64,000 nt of DNA. Source: Mytilisepta virgata (lineage: Eukaryota; Mollusca; Bivalvia; Mytilida; Mytilidae). Shown here in pieces: positions 29,715 to 43,000 of this stretch. The stretch is taken from NCBI GenBank assembly GCA_028015205.1, contig JAPWFG010000025.1:124001-188000 (forward strand). The letters run 5' to 3'. Each line of letters begins with the position of its first letter. The stretch's first letter is position 1. The notes below the pieces were generated by a model. It worked only from the letters and a program-made list of their open reading frames with translations. It was not told the DNA's origin and made no database searches. The translations under genes and the position numbers were made by a program.

Positions 29715-32007
29715 AGAGACTCTCAAGAGCCTGAATCGCTCACCTGGCAAACAAAGCACTATAAACTAAATTAATAGATTAATGTTTGTTGTAAATTAAA
29801 CTGAGTATTAAAGGTCACGTAAAATGCTGAAAATACCTTTAAAAGCCTTTCAAGAACCTCTGGAAAGAAATGGGCATGAGTTCTCCCTACGCTTGATTAA
29901 GATACAGTCATGGTCAATATGATGATTCACAATACAAAATACAAGCTTTAATTCATCTTCAAATACAAGTATAAATCTTTTGGTCTATATGTTGTCTTCG
30001 TTTTTAAAATGTTTGAAAGAAGTTATGTAAAAATTGTGGGTTAAGGCTTTTTATTGTACTTGAAAAGGAAATATTGCAGGAACAATCATGCTAAGTTTCA
30101 TCCAAATCCCTCCAGTAGTTTCAGAGGAGAAGATGTTTGAAAATTTGTTAACAACGATGATGACAGACACCAAGTGATGGCATATTAAAAGCTCACATAT
30201 TATGAAGTTTAATCATTGTTATACAACATTCTCATCATCACCATTCACTAAGGATACCATGTTTACTTTAAAAACCAAATATTGTTGAAATCCGAGCAAG
30301 TGTAAAAAATGGCGGGAAAATGGCCGTCCAAAACAAACTTTCATCATCACCATTCAACTCGGGATACCATGTTTGCCTTGAAAGTAGCTTTCATCTTCAT
30401 TTTATTTCTATAATTCAGGAAAAAATAGCAAAAAACAGCATTTTGACCCCTATGTTCTATTTTTTGTAAGGTCGGACATGTTTTTCGACCAATCAAAAAT
30501 CCAAGCATTCACTTTTTGCAGGATACCCTCAGGAACAATCTTACCAAGTTTCATTTGATTTTGAATCGTAGTTTCAGAGAAGATTTTTGAAATAATTACA
30601 TAAAAAAAGCCAAAAATGTCAAAAAAGGGCAATAACTCTAACATCAGTTGACAGATTTTCACGAAAATAAGCACACAGGTAGCTCTCATCAAGCTGAACA
30701 CTTTCGACCTGCCAGAATTTGCCATAACCTAATGATTTTTGAGATATTTGCGATAAACTGTTGTTTGACCCCTGTGTTCTATTTTTATTAACAGTGGCCA
30801 TGTTTTTCGACGGATCAAAAATCGAAGCATAAACTTTGTGCAGGATACCCTAAGGAACAATCATGCTAAGTTTTATCCAAATCCATTCAGTAGTTTCAAA
30901 GGAGAAGATTTTTGGAATAATAACATAAAAAAAGCCAAAAATGTCAAAAAAAATTTAAATCCTAAAGGGCTCATTTAAACATTTTGCAAACTAAGGGAAA
31001 TGCTGTGAAAATGGTCAATTTTGATGTTCTAAGGGGAATAACTCCTAAAAGGAATGATCATACAACTTAATAAGTACAAATTTCTAAAAAAAAATCAAGA
31101 AAAAGGGCAATAACTCCTACATGGGTGGTTACATCTTCTTCAAAATTTCAAAGCAGGTAGATCTTGAGGTGTTGAACACTTTAGCTTCCCATCAGAATTT
31201 TGATATCTGTCACCATTTTTGAGTTATTTGCAAAAAACTGCAATTTACCCCTATGTTCTATTTTTAGCCATGGCAACCATGTTTTTTTACAAATCAAAAA
31301 TCCAAACGATAGTTTAGTAGCACTCATGCCAAAGAACAACTACACTAAGTTTGGTTGCAATTAAACTTATGGTGTAAGAGGAGTTAACGATTTTATTACA
31401 ATGAATAAAGACTGCAAAAATGGTCAATTTTGACGATCTAAGGGGAATAACTCCTAAAAGGAACGAACCTACAACTTCGATCCTGTTACAAATTTTGTAG
31501 ATCTTTGTGTGCCTAACAATATGAAATTTAAATTTTTCAAATTTCCTTTATAGTATCCAAGATATTGAGCTTAATAAGTGCAAAATTTAGAAAAAATGCA
31601 GAAAAAGGGCAATAACTCCTACATGGGTCGTTGGATCTTCTTCAAAATTTCAGGGCAGGTAGATCTTGAGGTGCTGAACACTTTTACCCTTTGCCAGAAT
31701 TTTGATATCTGTTATGGTTTTTGAGTTATTTGCAAAAAACTGCAATTTACCCCTATGTTCTATTTTTAGCCATGGCGGCCATGTTTTTTTACGAATCAAA
31801 AATCCAAACGATAGTTTTGTAGCACATATACCAATAAACAACTGTACGAAGTTTGGTTGCAATTGGTCTTATGGTGTCAGAGGAGTTAACGTTTGAAAAA
31901 GTTTACGGACGGACGACGGACGACGGACGGACGGACGGACGACGGACGGACGACGGACGCCAAGTGATGGCAATAGCTCACATGACCCTTCGGGTCTGGT
32001 GAGCTAA
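29715..32007 (+). mobile_element. Long Family A-type element, 2.3 kb
   Basis: Opens AGACTCTCAAGAGCCTGAAT and CGCTCACCTG; body contains about three units of 480-500 bp (AAAGGGCAATAACTC near 30625, 31103, 31605); then a (GGACGGAC)n tract at 31905-31958, CCAAGTGATGGCAATAGCTC and the hairpin at 31975-32005 (AGCTCAC...GTGAGCT). Intergenic, noncoding. Confidence 0.85.
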
Positions 32008-32059
32008 AAATCTATTACAGTAAAGGACATGATTCCCACATCCCTTGTCGTTAGTTATG

Positions 32060-32766
32060 AGACTTCCCAAAACACAAAAATATACCACACTATTGGCAAT
32101 TCACATGTTTTACAACCATTCTCTGAAGAAATTAACTAAATCCAATGAAAAATTAAATTTAGTCTAGGTAAATAACTTAAAGTTTTTAATATGAGCCATG
32201 TGAGCCGAAGGCATTAAACACCAAACTATAAAACCTTATGGCCTATCTTGCGGTGTATGAAAATATTTTACTGTAAACTGAAAGAGGTGTCACAAACTAA
32301 ACTTTTCGAAACTCGACCTAGTTTGGAAATCAAAACTCTTTATCATTAATGCGCATTTACATACAGTGTACTTAAACACTGGAAAGAAAAAGCATGTATT
32401 AACTTAAAAATGAAAAACGAATTTATATGTCACAAGTTTAAATTAATAATTTTCTGAAGTTCGATCCATATGGGCCTCGACTTTAGAAAATCAAAATTCA
32501 AAAACCTTACTGAACATAGGTAGTATGTAACTATTTTATATAGAATTTAAATCATTAAACCCAAAGGTGAAGTAAGGTCAGATAGGGGGAGACAATCTAC
32601 TTGATTATTTAAGGGTATTATTTAATGTTTAAAACAAGTGCATTAAGTATCTATTTTGTTCCTGTTCGTACGAAATGTGGACGGACGGACGGATTATAGG
32701 CAGACGGATGGACGGACGGACATTGATATACCACAATAACTCCCGTCTACGACGGGCGTATAAAAA
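32060..32766 (+). repeat. Family E tandem-repeat element
   Basis: Diverged units related to Family B (AAAACCTTATGGCCTATCTT, CAAAAACCTTACTGAACATA), a GGACGGACGGATT...GGACGGACGG tract and a distinct end hairpin ACTCCCGTCTACGACGGGCG. Confidence 0.7.
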
Positions 32767-32769
32767 AGT

Positions 32770-33890
32770 TTCATAGAAAAAATTATTTTCAAACTGCAAA
32801 TTGTACCTAACAAACCACGAGGGATATATTTTGACGGATAACTTATAATAATTGTATATTTTAAAATAGATATTTATTTAATTAATACTTTGAAAGAATA
32901 TTTCCAAAATAACCTTTGGCCAATAACTATAATAAAAAATGAAATAGAAATTAAAATATAAATAAAATAAAAACAAGAAAATCGAAAATAGAATAAGAGG
33001 ATAGAATTTCAATCCAGCTGCTATCAAAGACAGGATTGTGCCTTTAACAGTTTTAAATTGACTATTTTTTCATTAGGTTATTTTAACTTTTTTAGACGCA
33101 AAGAAAAAGGAAATGATCTCAGCTGCTAGAGTGACAGTAACGGATTAATGAACTGTTACAAATGTAACAAAAGTCAAAGGAATCGAACGGCTGACAATTC
33201 TTCACGCGCACAAATTTATATATATACTAGTATCCAAAATAAGGCATTGCCTCTCAGTAAAACTATTTTTTTGTGAATTTGGATTTTTAGAACAAGGGAC
33301 CATACTTTCAAACAATAACCAATAACTAAAGCGCTTTTATGTAGTCAAATTATTAGTTCATACGTTTTAAAAAATACCAGACACAAATTCTTGAATCCGT
33401 ACATAGAGATACGCTATAATGAAATTGGCAACGGTAGTAGGTGTCCTTATTTTGAAAATAGGTTTAGGAAAACTGACTCTCATTGAAACATTAATGAGCT
33501 AAAGTTCGATTCCGTTTAATCTGTGCATCCTCTAAATCCGCCCCTCCTTGTTACTTCCGCGAAAGTCAGGTTTCGTATCAAATGTAAACTTCGTCTGCGT
33601 CTTTGTACCAGACTATTTACTTATATACAAAAAGCCAGTTTAACATGTTTAAAGTGAACAACTATTTGTATGTACAAAAACTGTATGTTTATTTATATCT
33701 TGCCTTTGTGCAGACCTCCGTCACAACTTATTGCTTTTGATAAATATAAAAAAGTATTCCTTATTAAATCACTGACAACACATAAAATAATAACTTTGCT
33801 GTCGTTGTCATCTACTTTTATTAGCCGGCCATAGAATATCTCCACGCATTGGCGAAACAAAATGTAAGCACATGTAAGTAAAGTCAAGAA
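32770..33890. other. Intergenic DNA, nothing recognised
   Basis: AT-rich with no gene or clear repeat. The segment 33500-33610 is slightly GC-richer, without a recognisable function. Confidence 0.4.
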
Positions 33891-33904
33891 ATACATGCAT
33901 TGCT

Positions 33905-34610
33905 GTTAAAAACTAAAAACATGAACAACATGGACCCCACCAAAAAACCGGGGGTAGAATCAGGTGCTCCGGAAGAGTAAGCAGTCTCTACTTCCTGCAG
34001 GACACCCGCCATGTTGCCCATGTCAAATCCGGTATGAGGAAGGGATAATATCAATGGAACAGGTCCATTTTTATTTGGGAAACGTTTTTTCATACCTGTC
34101 AACCAAGTCATGATGACGCCCATAAAACTTTAATAAGGATGACTTCAGCTTAGGAGCAACGTACCCGTGTCTGAGCAACTTTTCTGTCAGGAGCCGGGCT
34201 CTGTCCAGGAAGTCAATGTATATGTCACAAGCTCTGGAATAACGTATGAGTTGTGAAATATATACTCCATACGCCGTCGATTCTGGAATATTGCCGCTCA
34301 AAAATGGGAAGTTGACGATTGGAAAGTCAGAGTCATCCCGTTTGTCGTAAAGTTTTGTGTTCAACCTTCCTCTGGTGTCAATTTCGAGGTGAAGGTCAAG
34401 ATAAGATGCAGACTTGGCAGTGTCTGTGGTATCCTTAATTTCGAGCTCATTGGGATAGATGAGATGTAAGAAATTTCCAAAACGTGAATTGTTGAGTGAT
34501 AAAACATCATCTATGTAGCGGAAGCTGAAATTAAAGGTACGGGCTAACTTCTGTTTTTTCTTAAGAAGCCCGTCAAGGAAGTCTTCACGTTTTATTGATT
34601 TTCACGTTGT
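33905..34610 (-). pseudogene. Reverse transcriptase fragment
   Basis: Minus-strand frames give DFLDGLLKKKQKLARTFNF, then the catalytic box FRYIDDVLSLNNS, ASYLDLHLEID, LYDKRDDSDFPIVNFPF and AYGVYISQLIRY. The YIDD box is the RT active site. The family is common in metazoan genomes; I do not assign Penelope versus other classes. Truncated on both sides and frame-broken near 34560 and 34100, so inactive. The first 90 bases are a dispersed repeat. Confidence 0.8.
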
Positions 34611-35339
34611 TTAAGTGGTTTTCCTCGATTGCATAACAGAATAACTAATATAAGTTCAATATCAAATTAACTATTTGAAATGTTTAACAACACACATAAT
34701 CCTACACTTAAGGCTTTAGAGGCGAAATTACCTTACGAAATCGTATACAACCTCTTTTTATTGAAGTCCGTCATCTTCAAGTCAAGTTCGTTGTTAATAT
34801 TTCACTACTTTGCTTCTTTGAAATTTTTGCATTTTACGTTCATAGAAGGGAGAATATTGGCTTTGCTTTAGTATTTCTTGTTCTTCTTTGCAGAATATCA
34901 AAACACTGACATTCCATTTGAACATTTATTTTTTTTGTATCTAGGTGTATAACTACAATGAGAATTTTCGGGCAGCATTGGGAATGTAATATGATCTCAA
35001 GATCAGATAACTGCTTAATTTATTTGTAGTATTTCGTTTCATGCTAGGCAATATGTTCTTAGTATTAACACATGTACCTCCAAATATGTGCATAACGCAC
35101 CATCATTAATGTCATGTGAAATTTACTTTCGATCTCATGTTCAAATAAATTCATATGTTATCAATTATAACCTAGGCTATACCCTGTCGTATCTATTGTT
35201 ATAAGGTATATCATTGTAATAAGGTGTCTGCTCTGTCAACCCTTCACACTACCTCTATTAATATTCTTGTCTAGTTATGTTGCAACAATTTCCTATCGGT
35301 TTTATTCCAAATTAAACCCAGAATGCCTGAAATTGATCA

Positions 35340-35760
35340 TACAATTCTTTGATATCTATTTGGATGAACAGGATGTGCAAATTTCGTCGATTTACGACTC
35401 ATCATGTGCCCAAAGCCTAGAATGTTGAAAACCAAAACAACAGTCCAAAAAGTTGAAATTAGTAAATTTAAAAATACAATATGACAAAAAACTGTAAAGC
35501 CAAAACAATCTAAGGACAGAGCTATGCACTAAGGATATACCCCTTAGTTTTCACAAATTTTACAATTTTGTAGCAGTAAATTTTAAGTAACAATTTTGGG
35601 CTAGTATCGAAATACTAGCAACTGAGCTAGGGATACCCTCGCTGATTTGGAGTCCAACAGCAGTGGCATCGACTCATTTGTTAAAATACAATTTTTTGAT
35701 ACCAATTTTGAGGCACAAGATGTGTACATTTTGTCGATTTACGACTCATAAGTTATGCTC
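35340..35760. repeat. Dispersed repeats (TTTACGACTC type and reverse Family C)
   Basis: Two copies of the TTCGTCGATTTACGACTCAT segment (about 35345-35415 and 35690-35755) bracket a reverse Family C piece with CAACAGCAGTGGCATCGACT at about 35645. Confidence 0.6.
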
Positions 35761-36109
35761 AAGGCCTAAAATTGAAGTTTCAAAATTTAAGCAGTGGCCT
35801 AAATATACTGCATCTATTCATAATATGTTTATATCTGAACATCCTCTAATAATTGTGTTTGATTAAACTTGAAATTTTGCATTAAATATGAGTTTATAAA
35901 TTTTAGATATACATGCATGTATGTCAAAACAAACAAACATTCTGAAAGTATTTCGGGGCAATACAGTGTCCCATACCGGCTTGAGCTGTGAGGAAACACG
36001 CCAAATATCATTGAGTATGTGAATCGGACGAAGACGTATGGACAGAGTGACTCCTAAAAATCCCAAAACTATGTCTGCAAGGGACACACCATATTTACCC
36101 AATCAAGTT

Positions 36110-36640
36110 GCCCTGTAGCTCATCATTGTAAGTTCACATACCAATAATAAGATCACTTTGTAAATGGGTTTGCTAAGAAAATCCGGAAAACTATTATTTT
36201 AACAATAATTCCTATTTCCATGGGCAATAACTCTCACAATAATGATCCGATCAGTGTGAAACTCAAACTTGCTCTGTAACTCATCATTTTAAGCTCACAT
36301 AGCGTAATATGATCATTTAGTTAAACGGTTTCTGAAAAATTCTGGAAAGTTATTTTGACAATAATTCCTATTTCAAATTAACTATCACAATAATTATTTT
36401 ATGAGCGTGAAACTCGAACTTGATCTGTATGTCATCATTATAGACTCGCATATCAAAAATAAGATCCCCTGGTAAAAGGGTTTGCGAAAAAAATCCGGAA
36501 ACTGTTATTTTGGCAATAATTCCTATTTCCCAGGTTAATAAGTCTCCCACTAATTTTCGATCAGCGTGAAACTCATTTTACAAAAAAAAATAAGATCGGT
36601 TGGTTAAACAGTTTCCGGAAAAAAGCCCCGGAAAACTCAA
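36110..36640. repeat. Tandem repeat, about 140-bp unit
   Basis: Three to four units with ATCCGGAAAACTATTATTTT, CAATAATTCCTATTTC and CAGTGTGAAACTC. It ends near 36700 with GCCGTTGCCGGTAAGGGACT. Lies just past the 3' end of gene B. Confidence 0.75.
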
Positions 36641-36908
36641 GTGTGACTGATTGAGTGCAAACCTATAGTCTCCTTCGCCGTTGCCGGTAAGGGACTCAAA
36701 ATCAACAATATTTTAGTTGTAAATATGATACAGAAGACATTAAACTCTAAAAATAAGGCTGACTGTGCAACTAAATATAAAAGTAAAACAATTTCAACAA
36801 AATTTCACATTAAAAACCTTGTCTTCTACAGAGCAAACATTTGAATTATCAGTTACACAAAATAATATTAATTTTAAATTCTTAAATATGAAAATGGTAT
36901 TAATACAG

Positions 36909-36914
36909 TTTATT
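36909..36914 (-). terminator. Poly(A) signal of gene B
   Basis: AATAAA on the minus strand about 68 nt after the stop codon of exon 23. It is the first canonical hexamer I see after the stop. Confidence 0.6.
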
Positions 36915-36981
36915 TACAATGTGTACAAATCACTATATTTGTTTCCATTATTCGTTTGTATGCATATCTACATCCGTTGTT

Positions 36982-37065
36982 TCACTTGGCATCCTGTGTA
37001 TTTTCGTGAATGGAATCCTGTTCCAAATATTCTTTTATGCAACGGTAACAGTATTCATATTGATC
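36982..37065 (-). CDS. Gene B exon 23: last D2 helix and stop
   Basis: Residues 760-786, [16 protein letters not shown] and a short polar tail, stop TGA at 36984-36982. Acceptor ATTTCAG, phase 0. It is the exact counterpart of D1 exon 16 ([10 protein letters not shown]). Confidence 0.93.
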   Translation of the reverse strand, partial: DQYEYCYRCIKEYLEQDSIHENTQDAK

Positions 37066-40000
37066 CTGAAATAGAATTTAATATTATGCCAATAAACAAG
37101 CAAATAATGATGTTGTATGCTTAATTTTGTAACACTGCGGAACAACATCAATGCTTAAATGAAATACAATAAAGAAACTTCTTCGGACAAGTCGAGATAC
37201 TATATCTATCGCTTATTTATCTTCAGTTTTGATTTAAATTATACGTCCTTGTAAACGCCTAATTAGTAAGAAAATATATATATTTTCTTACAAATTACAT
37301 TGTTGAGTTTTTGAAAGTTTTGTCCTGCAATTAGAGTTTTCCATTCGTAAAATGTAATGAAATACACCTCTGAGCGGGTCTTTATTGTCTATTTCCGTGG
37401 TGATTTTTTTTTTGTACCAATTCTATGGAAATAGACACTATGCGAAATCCATTACTATACCTACTTCTACAACGACTACTACACATACACAGATACGCAC
37501 CAGGGTCAACACAAGATACCTTAACCTACAGGTAACTTTTTGATTGAGTCTATTTTTAACATTTCAGTACGAATTTGTTTTTCCTAAACATAAACCATTT
37601 ATATGACCGAAGCAAAAACGACTAGTACAGACATTGTCTCATTATTTTAATAGTTTGGAAAGATTCCTATCAATTTTCAAGGTCAGAAATCAAACATCAA
37701 GTTCATAAGGAAATGCTGTAATGTGCAGTTGCGAGGGAATGATCCGCCCCGCAGCGTCCTTATTGTTATGTTCGAGGTAACAGCTATGTTGAAAAATGTA
37801 TAGACAAGTTAATCCAGGTAGGTTTTCTCGATGAAGAGAGAAATTCTACAAATTTGAATCAAAACGCTAAGAACTAGGGTTAAAGATGAAGATTTTCATC
37901 AGTGTCGGACCCAGACTTTAACTGATTATAGATAATTTGTTTTAAGTTAAGGGAAAAGTTAGATTATTACTTAAGAAAGGCATCAAATTCGTACATTTCC
38001 AGAAATATCAAACCATTTATGTTTTCTTGATATTTGTGAAACTATTTTTCTGGCTAATTTTTTTTATAAATAATATTAGTTATAGAGAAAGGATTTTTTT
38101 GGATTTCAGTCCTTATGGTTGTCTCGAGCTCGGGGGAGGGGATGGTGGGTCCGTGTATTAGATCCACGGTCTATCAAACACATAAGAATTGTATTTGCTC
38201 TCCTCTTCCAAACATGTGGTATTTTGGATTAAAAGCAACGTCTAGTCGGCTTGTAGGAAAGATAACTCCACAAAAAGCGTTGGATGTCGTCTTCTGGACT
38301 GTTACCATGCGAGTCAGCACGCTCAAAACCAACCTGACTGTTTAGTACAAAGACGGGTGTCTGCATGTTCATTTAACGTCCGTGGCCTAATTTGATTGAG
38401 CGCAAAACACCAACAATCAATAAAATCAATCAATCAATCAATCTTTGAGGAATATACAAATACAAATCTGTAAAATTTCAAATCCTGGAATTTTAAAAAT
38501 TCCTCCCTCGTTCATATAAGGAAGAAAACATTTTTGTTCTATTTGGATGAGACAGGGAACTCTTATTAATTTTGCTAGTATTTCAGTTTGTATATTATTG
38601 TATTGTTCTGCTATTTGTTTTTTTAAATTTTTTATTTGTCACAATCTTGTAATCATGTTTATATGACAACAAAGTGGATGGTTATTTAAAAATCTATCTG
38701 AATACAAGATAAACAAAATACATTGCACGAAGACATCCTGGGTCCAAGTCTGAATCGCCCCTTTTTCACCTTTCTTACAATCCACTGGATTTTAATTAAA
38801 ACGTCACAGCGTATGACGTGTTTTCGTCCGTAATTTGAGAGTAGCGAGCGAGCGAACGTTGGTGAATGTGTTAAACTAGTATTGATATATTTATTCCTGT
38901 CGCTCTGGTATTTGAATTATCTTTAAGACAACCAAGATTTTATCAATATGCAGCTTTTTTCAAGTAACATTCAACGCCATCTTGTCTTAATGTGAGATGA
39001 TATACGTACAAAAGCAGAAATGAATTCAGGTCTTCTGACTTGCATGGTCCTGACAACTTGGAATATGTCTACTTCATCATCTAAAGCCATCTTCTGTATA
39101 GCTAAACTGAGAGCCAAAACCAACCCACTCCTTGTGAACCCGTCTCTGCAAGAACAATTGTAAAGTATATATTACACTATTAACACACTTTTGATCTTAA
39201 ACGATCATTCTGGCCTTGCTTATTCTACATGTTAAAATTTTGTCGTGATTTTTTACAACATTATATTTAAAAAAGACAAAGAGGGTAGTTAAGTATATTT
39301 AAAAATGGCCTTTTTTCTGTTAATGAAGAATTAATTAAGATAGTTATCGCTCACGCTTTCACATTTGTCTGAGACTTTAGTACTTTCTATCACGTTAGGC
39401 ACGGTATCTTTACCCACACAGCTGCCAAGCGCGTCCCAAGGTAGCCGATAGGGTAGACCTGGTCTTGGGATTATCAGGTCATTATACGATAAGCCTGACC
39501 ACAGACATAGTGGGTAACGTGTTTGGGGTATGCCATAGTACACCTTCTGAAGTTTTCTAGGAAGAGAAAGCAATGCCGCTACTGAAAGCTAAATTATCCA
39601 ACCCTACCCATCTTTCCACCATTTTACAGTGGCAGTCCAAATTGGTTCCCCTTTGTTTCCCTCCTCATCACTGTGTGTATGTGTTTAATAGATTGCTGAA
39701 CTGGTTCTCGTCCTGAAGAAACATGGGACAATTGCCACTGGACATTAAATAAACAACAATCAATCTTTCTAGCACAAGCTTTATTTGGCTTATTCGTCTA
39801 AATGAATAGTTTTGTACTGGTCCCTCTCTGGTACCACCGGATTCTTACCTACAGACTATGACAGCCGGGCCTTTACTAGTATTTTGATGTTTTGCTATTG
39901 TTTTAAGAAGCTTCATCATAATATTTGTAGACGGTAGCGCACTTTGATCACTTTTCCATTCCATTGTTGTCAAAACTGCTACAGTTCTTATATCATTCTG

Positions 40001-43000
40001 CAGATAATGTAAAGCAGTTTGACAATATACAAATAATTAAATTCTACTCTAAATGTTATTTAATTATTTAAGTTTTTATGTTTTGTTGTATTGTTTTGCA
40101 CTTTGTCTGACAGCTAAGTTTCGTTTAGCTATACAATAGATTGTTTTATATCTCTGGACATTTTGCAAATAGAAAATTCCCGGAGTTTCCGTTGGACTAC
40201 ATTTGGTGACAATTGTAAAAAATGATAAACAAACACACTAAGTAAAATTGAGACAGATGTCAAAATAGAAGGGGGCTATGACTCAAAATACTTTAATCAG
40301 AGAAAACTGTATTATTGAAAAGAAATTAGGTAACACTCAGTAGCTTATTTTGGTAATAAGTTAAGCAGTAAAGAGATACAATACAAATTTTCAAAATTTA
40401 TGAGAAAATGTAACTTAAAGTTTATAAAGCGGTAGACTAACAATTCTTTCAAATACACATTTTTCACAATGCCATGAAAGATACCAATGTCCTTCACAGC
40501 AGCTTTTCTTATCGTAAAGAATTAATAGTGAAACTCAAAACCCTGGTAAAAAATGTTTTAAAGGTTACATATTGAATAAAAAATCTTGGTGAAAATCAGT
40601 ATTTTACGTGTAAATGCAAATCGTACTGCTAATTAATTGTTGGCACCGATTTTCATTAAAACAATGTATATAAAGAGAGTGATTAATGACTGACAAAAGA
40701 ACCTTTACATTACATTTTACTCTTAAATGTTGTTATAAGTCAGTTTTGTCTAAATGCAAACCTACGGTTATGCTTTATATTTTGAAAAAAAACATGTATT
40801 TCTGTTTTGTGTCGTCTAGACTTTGATTTAAGAAAACAATCACTATATTCAATTGTTTCCATTCTTCAGCCATACCAGATGTATTTCCTATCATTGGTCT
40901 TGATTTGTAGAATGTGTTAGCAGTTCTAGAGGTCTAGTTTTTTATGTAATCATTAGTTATTTCCGTTATATAATAATGTCATTTTACTAATATATATGCA
41001 AAAAACAATAAATTTTAACACTTTTAATCAAAATCTCTATCGGTAATATCTTACACGTTGAGCTAAACGAATTTCAAACTCATCTGCGTTGATATTCTGT
41101 GTTTTTCTAATACTTATATTCTTGAAATCTCTTTTTCCATCTCCCCATAATGATGCATTCTGTAAAATACGATTAAAAAATATCATAGGGATGTTTGAAC
41201 TGATAAAAGAACTTTTAATGGATCTTATATTTTACATAGGAGAGATTCAAAATAAAATCGAAATTAATGCAATCCGCAGATTGAATGCTGTCTCCTATAT
41301 TTACTCCATATTATACACAAACTTTTAATAAAATGGATATGATTCCTGCATAGTATACGTGTATATGCAGTAACCTCTAAATAAACAAATAACGCACACT
41401 TTTACGCATTGCAAAATCCATTCTCGCCAACCGTTTTATCTAAATGTTAACTACAGATTTTTATTTACGTGTTTTGTTGTTACCATGATTTATGGAAATT
41501 ATGTTCATTACACCAACTTATTTTAGGACATATAAACGATTTGTGTTTTAATTATATTAATGATAGCTATAAATTGTCTTACTCATTATAAACATACACA
41601 AACTGAAACATACAACTCTCCGTATTCACGGTTTCACAGAATAACTAAAGTCTCAGCTTATTTAAATGATCAAGATATTTTTAATATTAAAATTCGTTAT
41701 GATCAACTGTGAATAACCTTTTTCATTTGACCACTAACCTTGTTACAGGAGTCCAGCAAAACAACAAGTACACATTCGTGATCATAAACCATTGTCCAGA
41801 AATCAACAACTGTTTCATCCAAAGGACATTGCGTCACAATGAACTTACTTACTGTAGAATATCCCTGAGCAATGAAAAAGAGGTGCAAAGATTTGTCTTT
41901 TACGTTCTGATAAAGCAATGTTATGAAAACATGAATTAGACGCACTGGCATTGCAATGATGATTATCTTTTAGAGAATCAGGTAACAAAGTAGTATACTA
42001 CGGCGTGATTTGATAAATTTCTTAGCCTTAATGAATGTGTTTTATTTGTTGATTAACCTTTGATTGGTGTCCAATAATACAGTTGGCATATCAGAGACAT
42101 TTTAGACAGAAATCCGCGAAAACTAGTTGTACGAGGCATATGGTAGAAGTTATTACATAAAGAAATCGGTGAGAATAAACGTATTTAGTGCATTTAAGTA
42201 TTTATTCCATAGAACTTACAGGTATTATCACAGCATTTATGTAGTCATTCCTGGATCGTTCATATGACATTAAATATGGTCGATAGTCGTTGTCTGAATT
42301 AATTGAAAATTAAAAACATGTAAGAATTTAATGTATGTTAATATAGGCAATAATAAATCTATTTTTACTCCCAGTAAATTATTACTAGTAAACCAATGTT
42401 AATCTTAAGTGCCCATTCATGTTTATATTTCCTGCCTGCCCTGATCAAAATCCCAAATTTTCCAACAACACAGAATAAAAATAAAAAAGACACAAACATG
42501 ACAGACAACAAGAAATTACATTCAATCATAACTAGTCATAATCATGCGATGGAGTTATTATCCATGATACCAGTCACAGGCGTGTAAATTTCATTTGTTG
42601 GTTATGTTGAGCTGATCTAAATTTGTCCGATTTTTGGTCCTTTGATTTCAATTTTATCTTTAAAACTAGACGCTCTCAAGAGCCTGTATTGCTTTAATTT
42701 AACTTTTCACCTTGAGTAGACTTATAAATTTAATTGCTGCAGTCAATTTGGCTGGTTTTTCTACATGGTTCTACGTAAAACTAAGGTCAGATGTGGAAGT
42801 CATCTTGGTTGACAGTCCGGGTCATCAAACACATTTCTTAAAGAGAACCTCCTAAGGACCATTACTGCCAACTTTGGTTCCAACTGGCCTTGTAGTTTCA
42901 TATAGGAAGATTTTTGAAATTCATACCGCCCTTTTTTTCTATTTTTAGTAACAGCAGCCATGTCGGTTGGAAGTCGGGGATGCCGGACATAATTTGGAAG

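Noticed and set aside
38115..38345. Plus-strand frame in the last gene B intron
   Set aside because: No domain, no start context, no splice partners.
38971..39010. Reading gene B exon 22 through its donor to a stop at 38.97 kb
   Set aside because: A GTACGT donor lies exactly where D1 has its intron, and a perfect-phase last exon (DQYEYCYRC) is present at 36982-37065.
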